7,285 nt of DNA from Pseudomonas sp. (lineage in GTDB: Bacteria; Pseudomonadota; Gammaproteobacteria; Pseudomonadales; Pseudomonadaceae), in NCBI GenBank assembly GCA_003523465.1, contig DQAA01000054.1, forward strand, positions 236 through 7,520. Reading direction: 5' to 3'. The notes under the pieces were generated by a model, which saw only the letters and a program-made list of their open reading frames with translations, did no database searches and was not told the DNA's origin. Below, in pieces: positions 5,742-7,285 of the stretch (within the stretch, counting starts at the first letter, position 1; every line of letters starts with the position of its first letter). The position numbers and the translations under genes were made by a program.

Positions 5742-6338
5742 TCAGGACACCAGGTAACCCTTGATCCCGGTAAAGATGATCTGGGCAGCCAGGGCGCAGA
5801 CGAACAGGCCCATCAGCCGGCTGACGATCTGCAGGCCCTGGTCGCCGAGGATCTTTTCGATGCGGTTGGAGAGATAGAGCACCAGGCCGACGGTGGCGCT
5901 GGCCAGGGCGATACTGACGATCGCCAGCGCCTTGTCGTCCCAGTGCGGTTGGCCGACCCCCATTACCAGCAGGGCGCCGATGGTCCCTGGGCCGACGGTG
6001 AGGGGGATGGTCAGCGGGACGATGGTCACGTCCTGCTGCACGTTGTCGGTCTGCACTGCCGACTTGCCCTGGGCCATGCCCAATGCCGAGATGAACAGCA
6101 CGCTGCCGGCGCCAATCCGGAAGGCATCCACGGTAATGCCGAACACGCCGAAAATCACCCGCCCGAACAGGTACAGCAGCACGCTGGCCACCAATACCCC
6201 CATCGCCACTTTCCAGGCCAGGTGCTTGCGCTCCTTGCTGGAATAGCCGCGGGTGAGGGTGATGAAGCAGGACAGGACGAAGAACGGGCTGTAGAGCACG
6301 AGCATCTTCAGGTAAACACTGAACAACTCATGGAGCAT
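5742..6338 (-). CDS. MarC family (UPF0056) inner-membrane protein
   Basis: This is a six-helix inner-membrane protein of the MarC/YhgN family, often labelled NAAT transporters although the substrate is not firmly known. I chose the ATG at 6336-6338, giving 198 residues starting MLHELFSVYLKMLVLYSPFF, close to the 197 residues of E. coli YhgN. An upstream ATG at 6392 would add 18 polar residues (MRRCRTDTLALPLSRAAT) and overlap the upstream gene; neither start has a clear ribosome binding site. The family hallmark VPLTIPLTVGPG is at 107-118, at the start of the fourth helix. Hydrophobic segments lie at about 5-28, 42-66, 74-90, 107-126, 135-155 and 166-195. It follows the hybrid kinase gene by 34 bases on the same strand and probably shares its transcript. 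The E. coli marC gene was once linked to multiple antibiotic resistance, but a later study did not support that role. Confidence 0.92.
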   Translation of the reverse strand: MLHELFSVYLKMLVLYSPFFVLSCFITLTRGYSSKERKHLAWKVAMGVLVASVLLYLFGRVIFGVFGITVDAFRIGAGSVLFISALGMAQGKSAVQTDNVQQDVTIVPLTIPLTVGPGTIGALLVMGVGQPHWDDKALAIVSIALASATVGLVLYLSNRIEKILGDQGLQIVSRLMGLFVCALAAQIIFTGIKGYLVS

Positions 6339-6372
6339 GGTGGCGGCTCGCGAAAGGGGAAGGGCCAGTGTA

Positions 6373-7285
6373 TCAGTGCGACAGCGGCGCATCTGCGGGC
6401 GGGCGCGTCTGTTCGCGACGGGCCACCCAGTACTCCACTTGTTCGCGCAGTTGCGACAGTTCCACCGGCTTGGACATGTGCCCGTCCATCCCGGCCTGGC
6501 GCGCGCGTTCCTTGTGCTCGGCGAGAATGTGCGCGGTCAGCGCCACCACCGGCGTGTGCGGCCGGCCGGTTGCGGCTTCCCAGGCACGCAGTTGCTGGGT
6601 CGCCGAAAAGCCGTCGAGGATCGGCATCTCGCAGTCCATCAGCACCAGGTCGTAATGCCGGGCTTTCATCGCCTTGAGCGCTTCCTCGCCGTTGCTGGCG
6701 GTGTCCGGCTCGATGCTGAGCTTGCCGAGCATGCCGCGGATGACCTTGGTGGAAATGCTGTTGTCTTCGGCGACGAGGATGCGGAAGTCGGCGGGCAGTT
6801 CGATCGGCACCGGCTTTGGCGGTGGCGCCAGGCTTGGTGGCGGGGCCTTGCTGCGCTGCGCCAGTTCTTCGGCCAGGGTGGTCTTGAGGGTGTAGCCTGC
6901 CACCGGTTTGGCGAGGATGCGCTTGACCCCGGCATTGCGCGCAATGATCTTGCTCGGCGCATTGCTGATGCCGGTGAGCATCACCAGCAGGATGTCGTGG
7001 TTGAGGCTCGGGTCTTCCTTGATCTTCGCCGCGAGCTGCATGCCGGTCATGCCGGGCATGTTCTGGTCCAGCAGGACCGCGTCGAAGTAGTCGCGCAGAT
7101 GCGCCTTGGTGCGCAGCAGGGCCAGGGCTTCCTTGCCCGAAGGCACGGCGCTGACGTTCATGCCCCAGGCGCCGCATTGCTGTACCAGGACCTTGCGGCA
7201 AGTGTCGTTGTCATCCACCACCAGGACCCGAGCGCCGCGCAGCGAGGCGTCGAGGTCGGTGGCCGGCTGCTCCAGGCGCTGGGCG
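6373..7285 (-). CDS. retS: Hybrid sensor kinase C-terminus with two receiver domains, probably RetS (5' end outside window)
   Basis: The open frame enters from the right edge and gives 303 visible residues with no credible start; the GTG at 7221 lies inside the first receiver domain. Receiver 1 (about 19-135) has the acidic pair in VVDDND, phospho-acceptor Asp73 in FDAVLLDQNMPG, Thr104 in VMLTG and Lys126 in LAKPV. A Pro-rich linker (about 145-163) leads to receiver 2 (about 167-285) with LVAEDN, Asp217 in LVLMDCEMP, Thr250 and Lys272. Both have the complete catalytic set. No Hpt domain follows. The two acceptor Asp residues are 144 apart and the second is 86 residues from the end. From memory, P. 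aeruginosa RetS has Asp713 and Asp858 in 942 residues, an almost exact fit. RetS inhibits the GacS kinase and so controls the Gac/Rsm switch. The identification rests on this geometry, so another hybrid kinase remains possible. Confidence 0.75.
   Translation of the reverse strand, partial: AQRLEQPATDLDASLRGARVLVVDDNDTCRKVLVQQCGAWGMNVSAVPSGKEALALLRTKAHLRDYFDAVLLDQNMPGMTGMQLAAKIKEDPSLNHDILLVMLTGISNAPSKIIARNAGVKRILAKPVAGYTLKTTLAEELAQRSKAPPPSLAPPPKPVPIELPADFRILVAEDNSISTKVIRGMLGKLSIEPDTASNGEEALKAMKARHYDLVLMDCEMPILDGFSATQQLRAWEAATGRPHTPVVALTAHILAEHKERARQAGMDGHMSKPVELSQLREQVEYWVARREQTRPPADAPLSH

Noticed and set aside
6339..6392. Extended marC start at 6392 adding 18 residues
   Set aside because: The extension is polar, overlaps the end of the upstream gene and makes the protein longer than its close relatives; the 198-residue form matches the family.
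5943..6677. Plus-strand open frame (244 codons) opposite marC and the hybrid kinase
   Set aside because: Both minus-strand genes show clear family motifs; this frame is the low-complexity complement.
6308..7201. Minus-strand frame of 297 codons overlapping the hybrid kinase
   Set aside because: It lies out of frame with the two receiver domains and is rich in Arg, Gln and Pro, a frame-shifted shadow.

Overview
The window is GC-rich, densely coding bacterial DNA that looks like a Pseudomonas of the fluorescens group. The main support is a YcaC-type cysteine hydrolase, a MarC-family membrane protein and, at the right edge, the C-terminus of a two-receiver hybrid kinase whose geometry fits RetS. 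No database search was possible, so species and locus are inferences.

Positions 1-2771 hold the end of a flagellar rod/hook operon: flgK (N-terminus cut off by the window) and flgL, the two hook-filament junction proteins. Both read like the enteric/beta-proteobacterial type, not the long FlgK and distinct FlgL of the usual Pseudomonas polar flagellum. This suggests a second flagellar system. The operon ends at a strong bidirectional terminator (2786-2820) shared with the convergent gene ycaC (2822-3448, minus).

A divergent intergenic region of 267 bases (3449-3715) separates ycaC from a plus-strand cluster. It holds two operator-like inverted repeats and a strong leader hairpin just upstream of the first ribosome binding site.

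Positions 3716-5741 hold three adjacent genes of 231, 217 and 206 codons, probably one operon, called A, B and C here. I do not recognise their family. Aligned by eye they are divergent paralogues with one architecture: a helical N-terminus, an aromatic motif ending in Gly-Trp, a helical middle, a beta-rich segment and a C-terminal helix. A and C share C-x2-T-K-x-G-x-V-x-M at identical spacing; B has lost most of it. None has an evident signal peptide or a clear transmembrane helix. This trio is the best candidate here for an undescribed system.

C ends directly against the convergent marC gene (minus; the stop codons abut with no gap). marC lies 34 bases downstream of the partial hybrid kinase gene, which carries two intact receiver domains and no Hpt domain. 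These two genes probably form a core-genome transcription unit, with the flagellar genes, ycaC and the trio forming an accessory block beside them.
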